64,000 nt of DNA from Paguma larvata (taxonomy: Eukaryota; Chordata; Mammalia; Carnivora; Viverridae), in contig CM057839.1 in assembly GCA_030068075.1 (NCBI GenBank), forward strand, positions 17,649,167 through 17,713,166, written 5' to 3'. This document shows, in pieces, positions 9,971 to 22,334 of this stretch (the first letter of the stretch is position 1; every line of letters begins with the position of its first letter). The notes under the pieces are model-generated. The model saw only the letters and a list, made by a program, of their open reading frames with translations, was not told the origin of the DNA and did not search any database. Both the position numbers and the translations under genes were made by a program.

Positions 9971-12900
9971 GTAAGATTTTCTGTGCTTAGGCTTGAGATA
10001 GGAGATTCTCAAACCTACATTGATCACTAATATCTATATTTTATCCAATAAATTACATTATCCAGAACTGAAACTCGTTACAATGGAAATACTTCACAAT
10101 CTTTATACCGATGTGATCTTCCAGATTGTTGTAGTAATTAGAGGAGCAGGGTCCAACTACAGTGTTAACTAGTAACTTCTTCAAATGTATAAAAGGTAAA
10201 TGCAACTACACATGAAGAGTAAGTACTATTAAATTTCTATCTTCCAGCATCCTGAAACTCAGAAATCCATCACTTTCCCTGAAGATCTCTTTCTTGTCTG
10301 TTATGTTGGACCCTTTTCCTCACTCCACCACTTCCCACCCTTCCACAAAGAGCATTCCAGATTGATCATGCACACTATCGCATGCTGCCCATCGCCCCTG
10401 GACCGTCAGTTCTGTTGTCTGACGCACCCTCACTCTAACGGTTATCTCAAGAATCCCCTCCCACCACCCCCAGACATGCTCCCAAATACACTCTTGCCAT
10501 TTGGAGAAAGCTCTGAACAACTGCATATTAACTATTTTTGGCAATCTAAACTTTGATATATTTAACATTTAGAAATAGGAGAGCTCATGAAGAAAATTTC
10601 TTGAGCTATGGCTTGATATGGAATTGTTTATAGCTTACTTTTAATGTAGAATAAACAAGACCAACCATATCCAAATGATTGCAATTCATGACCACTTAAG
10701 GAGAATACAATGTATCATTTAACATTTGAAATATGAATAATTTATGAGTGATTAAGAGAAAAATATCATATATAAAAATTGAGGTAATTACAAGTAACCC
10801 TAATCACAATTTATGAAAGAATTAAGATCAACAACAGAATTTAATATGAAACCCGTTTCTTATCCGGAATATTTTTTTCCAAAACTTATATATACAGATA
10901 AACACATCTAACTTTTTCTGCCAAAAACAATTTCAATTACCTTCTCAAAAACAATACTATTCTTGGAAAAATATAAATCCCTTGTGCATTTGAGATAATA
11001 ACAATTTGTATCTATTAAATAGACTTCGATGCTCATTCAGATTAAATAGGTGTTACAACTCGTACTATCTCTTTAGTTTTATTACACTTTCCTTTACAGA
11101 AAGCTATTTAGGTAAAAATAGATTGTATATACACTTAGGTAGCTATCATTCCATGCCTAAAATATCATTTCACTGAAAGCTAAATAAATATGTGGATGTA
11201 CAAAATGAGACTTTGATTCATGTTAGAAACTAAGGGAAATGCTACATTAAGGAAAGATTATCTGCATATACTCCATTCTTGTGTATTACCTTTCCTCCTA
11301 CTTTAAAAAAAAAAACAGTATTTCTTTTTCTTTATAATTAGCCTGAAGATATTTAAAAATAAAACCCCAGCCATTGACTGGATGGAAAGGCAGTGGTGTG
11401 GTCAGTGTTCATTTTTCTGAGTTTACACAGTTACCATTCATTTTTATTTTCCATAATTTCATGTTAAAATATCTTACTAATCATTGCCTTCTTCATATAC
11501 ACAGATTGAGATGTGAGAGAGAAATGTAATGACCAAATGGAAATATTTTAATTAAAACAAAAATCTTCTAATGTATGCTATGTGAACTTGTCCTTAATCT
11601 AAATGTCAAAATGGGGAATTATGTAGTATCATATACAAATAACTTGCTCTTTTCAGTTTAATTTTAAAAACAAGAGTTTTGTTTATTAGTCCCTTAAGGT
11701 AAGGTCAACCTTTCTCTTTGGGAGTATTTCATTGAATTAACCAAGCTGGCTTTATAAATCGAATCCACAGCACATCTACTTTCTGTAATTTAATTTTCTC
11801 TCAAGTACAGCACAAATTAAAACACATATTTAATCTGAGAATCCTTCTTAGATGTTTACTGTTTTTCCAATCTGTATCTCATTCAACAAAATGTTTTTAG
11901 TAGTTTACCTTTTCTGGACTGATCCAACACTTGAGTCTTATTTTTAATGGAAAATTAGCTCTTCAATTTTTCTTCTTCTATCCTTAAGTTTACATACTGC
12001 ACTAACCTAGTCACGTGAAGTATCAGTTCACATGACCCACAAGGTCTGTGCAGTGTTCGAGAGCTGGGTAGGGATTCTTCCAATTCTAATGTTCAAGTCA
12101 CTGTGGGCAGGAGTCAGAATGTTTTCAGACTAAACAGGGAGATCTGGTAAATCCATTGTTTCGGTAAAGTTAAAAAGTCAGTAAAAAGAGCTTCTAAAAT
12201 TAAAATGGAAACTTGAGAGTAAAGCCTTATTCAATCACCCATACCTGGGAAAAGATTATTTAACAGTCTCTCCAATTTTCCTCACCTGCATCTAGTCAAG
12301 ATCTCATTAGTCCATTTATTCTTTTCTATTACCATTCTGATTACTCTAGTCAACGTAACTAGACTAGAGTTTTCCTGGACTTTTTCAGAACATTCCAAAA
12401 AGAGTTTCTCAACTTGTTCCTTTTGCAACATACCTTAACCCAGAAGTTGATGCCATTTGTTTATACTGCTTCTGATTATGTCATGCTTGAATTTGAAACT
12501 TAATGTTCTATTGACTTTTAGATGAAACTGAAAGTGCTCAATATAAAACACAAGATATTTGACCATTCTCCCTTTGCCTCGATGTCTCTCTCATTACCTT
12601 TCTATGTACCTACCTCATTACTATTATGTATTCCTCTATCACCTGTGTTTGGAGGATATTCTCTCCTTATCATCATGTTTTTAAACAATTTCTCTCACTT
12701 TTCAACACCATTCTGAACCCTCATTCAATTTCTCTCTTGGTCTTCATCTGGATAATTTTTACTTATTTACCTTGTGTCAGCTTATAGTAATTTTCCTTAC
12801 CTCCTAGAGTTGTTTGAATATTTTCTGTGTTCATATAGAAACCTGTTCTGCCTCACTACTCCAGTGAAATTGCTTTTTTCCTGTATGTTGCTTGCTGTGA

Positions 12901-14780
12901 TACACACAGAATGCCTAAAAATGTGTGTTTAACAAAAGAAAATAGATAAGTGGTAAGTGGCTAAATGTTGGCTTAAAATTCATAGTTAGTATTGGTTAAG
13001 TGCCATGTTTGAGGGGACTTAACACGGTATCTCTCATCCAGCAAACTATCAGTCACCTGCATTGTTCTTGCTTTAGCTCTTCGAAGTGTATCTAATGGCA
13101 GAAAATTATTTTGCGGCAATGATTTCAGTAGTCTGGTTTGCCCTTTGCAGGCCTGGGTACAACACTTGAGGATATTCTGAGAGACTGAATGGTACAAGAA
13201 ACTGACACAGCAGCTGTGACAAAAAGACAGAGAGAGACAGGAAAGATAGAAGATGCCTGAGAACTGCCTAGCTATCCTTGCTTCCAAGAAAATTCAGGAC
13301 AGAGCCATCACCATTGAAAAGAAATTTTAGGCAATATTGAATGTGGCATGTGACAGAATTATCTTCTCCATTTGCCTCCAAAAACTTCGCTAAAATATCT
13401 GTTAGACTCTGATGATGCAGTTCATATGCAGCCTTTTTATTATTATTATTAATGTAATTAGTGTTCTGAGCTCTTTATTTCAAACTGATGGAATGGCTCA
13501 TTTGAAGACTGGCCTAAAGGTGGGCCAGGCAAGAGATATCCAAACTTATCCAGGGTAGTACTACATCTGGATATGGGAAACTCTCATTTTCTTCTCTTTG
13601 ATATGCCAAGACCATTCTCCTATAAAGGATAAAGTGGAACCAAGGGCAGAAGTTCGCAAGATCAGGGAAAGGTGGCTAAACAGGACTCTTGTCTGGATGG
13701 CTCCAGATTGGACCTTTCAACATTAAGAAAAAATGGAGGAGTCATCCTCGTTCACACTACCTAGTTGACAGTGATAAGAATAGACCACGGATTTGGGGCA
13801 GGAATTCAACAATTTGAAGCATCCTCTCTATCACATTGCTCAAATCAAGTAGAAACTGGCTCTCTGGGGTTTTCCTTAGGGCAAGATAAGAGAAACCTTG
13901 ATTTCTAGGACAGTGAGCAAAAAATGGAACCTCAATTTCTGAAATGGCAGACTTTAAAACCAAAATCAATGTGATCTATCCATTTTCCTCTCTTACTTTT
14001 CCTATACTGGTTTATCACAAATTATTTGCAACCATCTGAAGTACAGAAGGTCCTTTTCTTTAGGTAAAAATTTCAAACTGTGTGACACTCAGGCATATAT
14101 GGTACTACGTAGATTAAGATTTTAAAAAATCCGTTACTCTTCTCAGCGTGACTCCTAAGAATTGCTATTGGTATGTTACACTCTGGGAGAGAGAGCTGCC
14201 ATGAAGTTCTACTTTAATAACCTTATTGGCTAGAACAAATGCTTGTATCAGCAGCTGGGTCACAATTCTATTTTCTTATGTTGTTCTTTCCCAAGTTTCT
14301 TTGGCCAAAAACATTTGGAATTGCCATTCCAAGTACAAAGGAATTACCATTCTGTCATTTAGAAAACTACTCTTTATGTGTACAAGCTCATAGTCCACAC
14401 CATTAACTCAACATTAAGACAATTTCTGGCATTACTACAGGAAACCTGCTTTCTCAAAAAAAATAGGCATTTTGAAATTAACGAATGATATTGGAATTTG
14501 TTACTCACTTGAATTAGAATAACAAGTTTCTTTCCCACAGGTACACTTTAGAAATGACCTAGGTATTGCATATTACGAGCTGAAGAAATATTTTCAAAAT
14601 TTAACTTGAGATTAAGTCATTAAACAGAAATGCAAGTTATTAAAAGAAACTGAAAACAAACTTATATTTACAGAACAATTCTTTTTGTCCAATAGACATG
14701 AAGATGTTCTTCATGTCACTTTAAAATCGTCGATAAATAGCAATTTTATGATTAAAATTTTAAAACGGAATTTAAAAAAT
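9971..14780. other. 4.8 kb with no recognised gene or repeat
   Basis: Mostly A+T-rich sequence with no SINE, L1 or LTR that I can recognise. 10250-10520 is C-rich on the + strand and open on both strands (see findings). 13436-13452 is a short ATT run. - strand frames of about 104 codons (12973-13287) and 70 codons (13757-13969) are not recognised. This is the second longest SINE-free block in the window. Confidence 0.5.
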
Positions 14781-14996
14781 TACCATTTATTTATTTATAA
14801 AAGAGAGAGAGAGAGACAGAATGTGAGCAGAGAGGGGCGGGGTTGGGGGTGGGGTGGGGACACAGAATCCAAAGCAGGATTCAGTCTCTGAGCTGTCCAC
14901 ACAGAGCCTGAGATAGGGTTCAAACTCATGAACTATGAGATCATGACCTGAGCTGAAGTCCAATGCTTAACTGACTAAGCCACACAGATGCCCCAA
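14781..14996 (-). mobile_element. CAN-SINE, antisense, with target duplication
   Basis: - strand head at about 14996 (reverse complement of 'agccacacagatgcccc'), B-box region near 14920 and a GA-rich tract at 14800-14880. It is flanked by 'ggaatttaaaaaat' on the left and 'ggaattgtaaaaat' on the right. The G-rich middle ('ggggcggggttgggggtggg') is an unusual expansion of the CT-rich part. Confidence 0.92.
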
Positions 14997-15094
14997 AAGG
15001 AATTGTAAAAATGAGAAAGTCCATGAGATTTATTCCATTAATGAATGTTCAGTGCAAAATATTAAGCAACTCCTTAAATTGTGAAATAATAAGT

Positions 15095-15700
15095 TGATAA
15101 CAAGTGTTGGCAAGGGTGTGGAGAAAAGAGAACACGGTAAGTTGGTGCAGCCACTATGGAAACGATATCAAGACTCCTCGAAAAAATTACAATTTAGTTC
15201 TAAAAATTAAAACTACCATACGATTTAGCGATACCTCTTCTGGGTATATATCCAAAAGGAGTGATATCAGCATCTCTAAAAGGGATCTACACTCCATGTT
15301 CATTACACCATTATTCACAATAGCTGAGTTATGGAAACAACCTAAATCTCCAACAGCAGACAAATAAAATCTTGTAGATGCTATGCAGCCATAAAAGAGA
15401 AAGAAATTCTTCCATTTGCAACAACATGGATGAACCTGGAGGACATTATGTGAAGTGAAATAAGCCAGACACAGAAAGACAAATTCCGTATAATAGCACA
15501 TGTATATGGAATTTAAGAAGTCAAACTAATCAAACCAGAGAATAAAACAGTGGTTGCTGGGGATTGGGAGACAGGGGACAGACTCGGAGAAATGTTGGTC
15601 AAAGAGTACTAACTTTCAGTTATTAGTAAGTTCTGACTTCTGAGGATCTAGTTCACAGCATGGCAATTATTGTTAATACAGTATTGTATACTTGATATTA
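15095..15700 (+). mobile_element. L1 3' end (ORF2 C-terminal remnant and 3' UTR)
   Basis: The sequence follows old L1 3' ends in order: 'ggtgtggagaaaagagaac', 'ggtgcagccactatggaaa', 'cttctgggtatatatccaaa', 'tggaaacaacctaaat', 'cagccataaaagagaaag', 'acatggatgaacctggagga', 'gtgaaataagccagacacag'. The ORF2 tail is broken by stops and indels. An antisense 104-codon frame (15187-15501) is a shadow of this. It is 5'-truncated, as is usual for L1, and ends near the 'gtatacttgat' stretch without a clear A tail. Confidence 0.92.
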
Positions 15701-16040
15701 GCTAAGAAAGCAAATTTCTCTTACTATTTCTTTGCTGTAAGTACTGCTAAAGTTAGTTTAGCTTTCAAAACATTATGTTACACATTTAGGGCCTTCATTT
15801 TGCATAAATTGCTTTATTTTGATATACTCCTGAAACTTTCTTTTTCCACTCAACAGTATGTTACATATATCAGAATGTTTTCCTACAGCACACGTATCTT
15901 CAATCTCTCTTAATGTGGAAAGTGAAGAGACTGGAGAATTCCTAAAAAGAGGAGTAGGAGAAAGGCTTCGAAATTCCTATCCTTTGCAGATTCAAAATGT
16001 TTTAAACCAAATCTAGCCCCACAGAGGCCCAAATCATCTC
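15701..16040. other. unannotated gap
   Basis: No gene or repeat recognised. A 73-codon + frame at 15692-15913 has no features of note. Confidence 0.4.
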
Positions 16041-16044
16041 TTTC

Positions 16045-16490
16045 TCAAGCAAATCAGATCTTGCCATTGTCTTGGTTACAATTCTTTAATGACATCCCAT
16101 TGTTCTTGGGATAAAGCCCAAAGTCCTTTATACAGTCCCAGGGCTGTAACTGGTTGTCACTTTATCACCTGACTAGCCCTCCTCTTCTGCCTGTTCTCCT
16201 CACCCTCCCACTCTGTTTCCGCCCATCAGAACTCATCCAAAGGATATTTCCTCAGGAACAAATCACTGGCACCAAGATTCAATCAAGTCTCCTATTCCTT
16301 CCCTTTCTACTTCATACATGTATCATGAGTAATTAAATAATGTGTTTATTTTTAAAATACTTTCTTTAATAGAAGGTAAATCCAATGAGGGCAGAGTCAT
16401 GTATGTATGCCTTGCTCACTGCTCTAGCTACAGTGGCTAAGATCCCTCCAAGTACATGTTAGCTGCTCTACAAATATTTTGAATAATGAG
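16045..16490 (+). mobile_element. L2 LINE 3' region
   Basis: 'aatgacatcccattgttctt', 'gggataaagcccaaagtcct', 'cctcaggaacaaatcact', 'gagggcagagtcatgtatg' and 'caaatattttgaataatgag' follow the L2 3' consensus in order over about 450 bases. It is a non-coding, diverged remnant. The 60-codon frame at 16154-16336 lies within it. Confidence 0.85.
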
Positions 16491-16919
16491 TTTATTTTTA
16501 ATACAATGTGACTTTTATAATTTAGAATTATTCTCAATTACTCATACATGGATTCCCATATGTGTACCTTATGTTTATGAATTTTCAACTATTACCATTC
16601 AGTGGTTATTTTCATTAAAAATTATCAAGTGGCCTTTTTCTATGTGAATCATTTCATTTCCTCCCCTTTTAATTTTCTATTTTGAATTTTAGTCTACTTT
16701 AACATTCAAAGCCTAAAAATTAATAGCTAGTAAACATAAGAGATATTCATGGAATAATGACATGATACATTCAACTTGGATAATCAACCATCTATCAATT
16801 CAAACTTTCCTTCAAAATATTCATTTATCAATGCTATCTGGATAAATTAGCAGATAGCCATTTGCCATCCCTTCCCTATAGTGGTTATTTGTATACAAAG
16901 TGCAAGTTCAGTGGTTTCT

Positions 16920-17111
16920 ATTTTTTTTATTTTTTTTCTTTTATAGGGAGAGAGCCAGTGGGGGAGAGATGCAGAGGAGAGAAAGAGAATCCCAAGCAGG
17001 TCCCCACTCAGCGTGGAGTCCGATGTGGAACTTGATCCCATAACCCTGGGATCACTACCTGAGGCAAAATGAAGAGTCAGACACTCAATCCACTGAGCCA
17101 CCCAGGAGCCC
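16920..17111 (-). mobile_element. CAN-SINE, antisense, older copy
   Basis: - strand head ends at 17111 ('gagccacccaggagcc' on the + strand), with 'tgggatcactacctgaggc' in place of the usual 'gatcatgacctgagc'. The T-rich end is at 16920-16942. Flanking 'gtggtttct' and 'tggtttttac' may be the target duplication. Shorter than the young copies. Confidence 0.9.
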
Positions 17112-17544
17112 TGGTTTTTACATTTTTGTATTTGCAACCTACCTATGTTGTAATGGGAAGAAGTAACATTAAAATCCTAGAAAAAAGACAGTAAAGAGGA
17201 GAGATAAACGTGATCTTAAAAGTTTTAAAAATTAAAAAAATGAGAGAAGGTGAAGAAGGATAAAACAATTGGGAAAATCCCTGTCTACAGTATAACTAAT
17301 ACACAGATAAAGTATAAATTTGAATTTCCTACTGCTCTGCTTTCATGGGACTCAGCACAAATAGTTTTACGAAGATCATCCAATGCAACTTGAGTGGAAT
17401 GGATGCAACGCTACCACTGAAACCATGTTTCTGCTTTACAGAAGGCTAGAACTTCAGCTCTAGACTAAATTTTTGTCAAAAATAGATGTCTCTTTCTGAA
17501 GTACCATAGATGAATTACAATAAATATAGAAATGAAGAATGTGG

Positions 17545-17739
17545 AGGGGCACCTGGGTAGCTAAGTTAGTTCAGTGTCCGACTTTGACTCAGGTCACGAT
17601 CTCATGGTTCTTGAGTTTGAGCCCTGCATCTGGCTTATTGCTGTCAGACTGCCAGCAAAAGGTCCTCTTGGCATCCTCTGTCCCCTTCTCTCTACCCCTC
17701 CCCTGCTTACGCTCCTTCAAAAATAAACGTTACAAAAAA
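17545..17739 (+). mobile_element. CAN-SINE with target duplication
   Basis: Head 'ggggcacctgggtagctaag', B-box region 'gagtttgagccctgc', CT-rich part and 'caaaaataaacgtt' tail. Flanks 'atgaagaatgtgga' (17531-17544) and 'atgcagaatatgca' (17740-17753) are a slightly diverged target duplication. The region between 17640 and 17690 departs from the usual sequence. Confidence 0.9.
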
Positions 17740-17753
17740 ATGCAGAATATGCA

Positions 17754-18930
17754 AGTAGATTCGACACAAAAGCTTGAAACAATTTTGTTCTCAAGACCCC
17801 AACCTATTAGAATATAAAACAGCAGAAAACTTGCCTCTTCCACATGTGTGAGGGTCAAGGAAAAAAACAGAGAAATAACAAATGCTGCTATTTACAGGGG
17901 ACTGAAAGGTAGTATTTTAAAAATATGGTCTAAAGTTTGCTTTCTTAATTGCTAACCAATAAACTAAATGAATTAAACAGCATGGAACCAGTGGACGGAA
18001 CTGACAATCGTGTAAACACGATAATACCAATAACAGATTAATCTTGTTTACATGTAAACACATTTCAACAGTTCTATCCTCACAGTAATATACATAAGAA
18101 TCCAACTATTCAATTAAACATATAAGTCATGAATTCTTAGATATCTGAAACATGCCTTGAGAGATCATATAATTCTATTTTATTCAAGATTGAGTTATTC
18201 ATCTTATGCCTGTAGATCCCCAGTGGAAGAAATACATATTTTTGTTTCCTCGATCATTGCAGTATACTTCAGCTCTTACAATCAGAAAATTGCACATTTT
18301 ACCTTCAATTACCTTTTCCTATCATCTAAAGAAAATATACCAATATGATGTGCACAATAGGGTCTATATTTCCTCCATGCTGCTGTGGATGAGATCTTGT
18401 TTTCAACAGCTATTAAAAAGCTAGTGTTTTGTTTTTCATTGCATGAATGTGTTCAATATTTGCATAATGGTCCCTCTCAAAAGATGAGAGAATGAATGAG
18501 GAATAAATAAATTGCAACCTCCCTGAATAATGACTCTACCTTTAAAGATGGATCACACATGGCCATGCTCGAATGCATCCAATATATCAATATTTATTAA
18601 GCAGACAGAAAGTCAATTGAACCATAACTTGCTTTGTGCTAAGAAAGAAGAAACACTGAAAAGGATATGAGAGGATTATTAAAAAGAAACTTAAGAACCC
18701 TCCCCAAATCAATATCAGAAGCTCCTACTGAATCTCTTTTTCCAAATCTTTATGGAATTGAACAAACCATCTACACAGGGAATTAAAAAAAGATAACTAA
18801 ATACGGAATGGTCATGCCCTGTCAGAAAACCTTATTGAGTTCTTAAAACAAGGATATTCAATCTCCATTTATGAAGACTTTCTGTACCATTCGTATACAT
18901 TGTACGAGAATTCATAGTTATATACATATA
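17754..18930. other. unannotated stretch, no gene seen
   Basis: A+T-rich. Overlapping + frames of 63 and 72 codons at 18157-18424 and a - frame of 62 codons at 17917-18105 are unrecognised and have no supporting signals. Confidence 0.45.
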
Positions 18931-18939
18931 CATTCATTT

Positions 18940-19032
18940 CTCCAACTGGAACATATTCCTTGAGAACAGAATCAATGCTCTCATATATTTTGAATTCCAT
19001 AGAAAGGTGTTTAATAAATGTTAACTACCAGA
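18940..19032 (+). mobile_element. L2 LINE 3' end fragment
   Basis: 'ccttgagaacagaatcaatg' followed by 'ggtgtttaataaatgttaac' fits the last ~90 bases of L2 (gagggcaggga ... gtgctcaataaatatttg). A weak, short match. Confidence 0.45.
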
Positions 19033-19154
19033 TGGTGAAGAATTCGTGCAGTTTATTAGAAAGATAGCATTCACACACCAAAAGCAAAACAAGATACCAC
19101 ACCCAAGCCTGGCTTACCCCTTTTCTTCATCATAATAATGTCTGTGGAACATTC

Positions 19155-19350
19155 CGTGCGCCAAGCACAGTACAAGCACTTTCCTTACAGTATTTAATGC
19201 TGACGAATTTAGCTGAGGTTTGTAATTTCCACTGTATAAAGGAAACTAAGTCTTAACTGTTCAATTATTTTTTCCTAGATTAAAAAGGACTAATTAGTAA
19301 GCCAAAGGACTCAACACTTTTTTTCGGATTCCACAGACCATGCTTTTTGC
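19155..19350 (+). mobile_element. MIR SINE, diverged
   Basis: 'gccaagcacagtacaagcactttcc', a poorly kept middle and 'aaaggaaactaagtcttaac' match the MIR order (gccaggcactgtgctaagcacttta ... gaggaaactgaggc). The 3' part is eroded. Confidence 0.6.
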
Positions 19351-19800
19351 CACCTACTATACTTTTTGGACCACTTGGTGATTACCTTGAAAAAAACATA
19401 TGAACAACATGTTTGATTGAAAAAGAGATTTAATAATTTAAATTCTCACCTGTCGCTCTCTCTGACAGTTAAAAATAGACTCCTCATACATGGTAGACAT
19501 AGCTTATTGAAAATATGTATTCCTCTCTCAATGATAAAAAAGAGAGGGCATGATCTTTAACCCCTTTTACTGACTTATTTTCCTATCGTTAATGTGGATA
19601 TATTATTTGGAGATATTATTTCAGGTTTTCTATATGCATGTTTCGTTTTCTATGTTTTCTATTTTCACCTCCCCTCATCCCAATACCTGTCTGACTCAGC
19701 TTTAGGGGAGGTTTGCGACGTTTGCTTTACACAAGTTTGAGCTCAAGAAAAGGAAGATTTCTTGGGTCACAACCAAAATTGAGGATTACAAACTTCTGGA
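19351..19800. other. unannotated gap
   Basis: No gene or repeat recognised. A 63-codon + frame starts at 19713 but ends in the AT microsatellite, which explains it. Confidence 0.4.
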
Positions 19801-19805
19801 TGATA

Positions 19806-19899
19806 TATTTACATATATATATATATAATTTACATATATATTTGCATATATATTTGCATATATATATTTACATATATATATATATATATACACATATAA
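19806..19899. repeat. compound (TA)n / TTTRCATATATA repeat
   Basis: Blocks of (AT)n are separated by 'tttacatatata' or 'tttgcatatata' units, giving an irregular higher-order period of about 16-18 bases. Produces a false poly Tyr-Ile frame. Confidence 0.9.
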
Positions 19900-20672
19900 C
19901 ATAGAATTCTGAGTGTAAGCCAAAAGAAGAGACAGATGTTTAAAAAAGAGAACACAACTTTCTTAAACTATGTTTACTTTTCAGCATGTATTTCTTAAAG
20001 GAACAGTCTAAAGGTCTGAGGAAATAAATAACATTTCATCTTCATATGAAAAGTTTAATTTTAAAATGAAGCAAAGTAGCTAAAGAGTAGGCATTTTCAA
20101 TATCCAGTGATTTTTTCTTCCCTTGACTTTGGCTCTTGCTCTCTACCATAAGGTCTTTGTCAAACAAAAAACCAAGAAATCTATGCTCTGCTCCTCTACA
20201 CTAATTGGTCCCAGAGACTGAACAACTGACTCAAATATAGAATAATGCAGCAGGTTAAAGGTGAGATAAAAATGATTTTATGCCAAGGGTAAGGCCTTCG
20301 GGGGCCATTGTATATTATGCTCTTTCTGTTTAGATCATGAATGAGAGCAGAGTCTGAACAGGATTATTAGTTTTAAGAGCAGAGTCTGGCTGAAGTAGAG
20401 TCTCCATTGGGCCACCTCCTACATGACGCCTTCTCTTGACTAAAATTTTTCTCTGAGGTTCCCTCAAGTTCATCTATTCCGTCCAGTATACTGTGCATCT
20501 CCTTCATGCACCTTTTTCTGTCTTTTCTTTCTTATTGTTCCTTTCTTACCTGGGTAAACATCTCAAAGGACTGTTCTGCCTTTAGTCTGCAAATTGTTTT
20601 CTACAGATACTGTCTGAGACCTAGGAAGAGGAGGGGAAGAATAGAAGTTTTACTTCCTAACAGTTTCAGGGT

Positions 20673-20743
20673 TTCTCTCTCTCTCTCTCTCTCTCACACA
20701 AGCTTCTATTTTTGCAAAAAAAAAAAAAAAAAAAAAAAAAAAA
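20673..20743. repeat. (CT)n followed by a 28-base poly(A)
   Basis: A CT run at 20673-20696 is followed by 'cacacaagcttctatttttgc' and then uninterrupted A at 20716-20743. A CT tract followed by an A tail recalls a SINE 3' end, but no SINE head or middle is visible upstream. The 144-codon + frame (20506-20940) crossing it reads as low-complexity Leu/Ser and poly-Lys and is not a gene. Confidence 0.85.
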
Positions 20744-22108
20744 TTCAAAGTTTGAAAAAACTTTGGCCTATTCACACTTCATTTAATTTTTTCACTGCTC
20801 ATTTACTCTATAGCATCTTGAAATCCAGTTTCCAATCTCACTACTCAATTGAAACAATCTTTCAAAAGTCACAGCTGTGCCCAATGGAGAAGTCAGTCCA
20901 CTTGCCGTTTCAGTCCAGGTACTTTGCCATCTCTCTGTAATGGACAGTACCCTCCTTTAAAAAACTCTTCTTCACTTTGTCCTTCTTGGGCAATCTGCTA
21001 TCCTAGTTACCCTCTGGCTGCCTTGAGAGCTACTCCCCTAAATCCTTCACTGACTCTCATTCAGTGAGAAGGGCTGGGCAGTTTCGATGGGCAACGCAAT
21101 ATAGGGCAGGTGAAGAAACAGTGGACTCGGAATCTGAAAACTTGAAAACAAGCTTAGGGATTTTTGGATTTTCTATCAAATATGACCAAATATATCACAG
21201 AGTTCTGAAACAATGGGTGCTTGACAACTGAGTGTGAAGGCAATAAATATGATGAATGAATATATTCTTAGAAAAAGCAGACATAAATTTAAAATACCAG
21301 ATTTGAAAAATTTGCTTTTGAATGATGTTCTTTTATAATATTCTTTGAATGAAATGTTGTGTTAACATTTTGACAGACTAGTTTCTTAACCCACGATATT
21401 TCCCTGATAATGCTGTGTGAAGGCAAGAACAGTAAAATAAACAGTTGATGGGATCAAGGCAATGTGCTTAGGGACAGATAGCTTCTTTTTAAGTGTATAC
21501 TAAAACGCACACTTCGGTTGACTAAATGCCTTAGTGTCAGATTAGTTATTTGGGATTTACCCTAAGACAAATATACGATTATTTTTATAAAATAATCTAT
21601 TAGACCTATACAACATATCAGTGTTAATAATTGTCTCTTCTCTTTTGAAAGTATTTTCAGACTTAAGTAACTTCTGTATTTTAAAAGATTGGGGATGTGT
21701 TTTTGCCCTTTATTTGACTGAATATGGCTTTGATGGCAAACAGATGAAAAAGCTACTTTAGTATGAACAGTTGGATATGAGTAATGAGTAGTAGAGTATT
21801 CTGATAGTTACATCGCTTAGCAGAATATTTTAAAGAACTTGAAATTTATTTAGATATATTCTTTTGGGATAATGATTACAGCTCTATTCATTTTGCAGCC
21901 ATTTTAGGTGGCAGTAAAAATGGTTTAACACAGGTACCCACAATGAAAAATGGATTTCTGAGACCATAAGCCTTATCTCCCAAACAGTTTTGTTTCATTC
22001 ATTTCAGCCATTTAGTGGCAAAAACATCAAACTCTAAGAAAAAAATCAAATGTTCAAATTATACATAGTTATAACACAAATTTATAGTATTTATTAAGAA
22101 TGTATTCA
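20744..22108. other. unannotated 1.4 kb, no gene seen
   Basis: Single-copy-looking sequence. A 72-codon + frame at 20849-21067 is unrecognised. No repeat family identified. Confidence 0.45.
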
Positions 22109-22324
22109 GGGGCGCCTGGGTGGCTCAGTCGGTTGAGTGTCCGACTTCGGCTCAGGTCGTGATCTTGTGGTCTGTGAGTTCGAGCCCCGTGTCGGGCTCT
22201 GTGCTGACAGCTCAGAGCCTGGAGCCTGCTTCGGATTCTGTCTCCCTCTCTCTCTCTGCCCCTCCCCCACTCATGCTCTGTCTCTGTCTCAAAAATAAAC
22301 AAACATTAAAAAATTAAAAAAAAA
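22109..22324 (+). mobile_element. CAN-SINE, young-looking, with target duplication
   Basis: Among the best-preserved copies in the window. The head is GGGGCGCCTGGGTGGCTCAG, the A box TGGCTCAGTCGG is at 22121-22132 and the B box GTTCGAGCCC at 22178-22187. The rest is intact down to 'ctcaaaaataaacaaacatt' and the A-rich tail. The flanks 'aagaatgtattca' (22096-22108) and 'aagaatattcaa' (22325-22336) are the target duplication. Both boxes are intact, so pol III transcription is possible in principle. The antisense 77-codon frame is repeat sequence. Confidence 0.96.
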
Positions 22325-22334
22325 AAGAATATTC

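Noticed and set aside
15187..15501. 104-codon - strand frame with Cys-rich residues
   Set aside because: It is antisense to the L1 3' end at 15095-15700.
19806..19899. CRISPR-like spaced repeat pattern ('tttgcatatata' units)
   Set aside because: The units are simple TA-rich sequence without unique spacers, and the genome is mammalian. It is a compound microsatellite.
20506..20940. 144-codon + strand frame, the second longest in the window
   Set aside because: It runs through (CT)n and poly(A), giving Leu/Ser and poly-Lys. This is low complexity, not a protein.
22069..22302. 77-codon - strand frame with an Arg/Glu-rich start
   Set aside because: It is the antisense of a CAN-SINE; the Glu/Arg run comes from its CT-rich tract.
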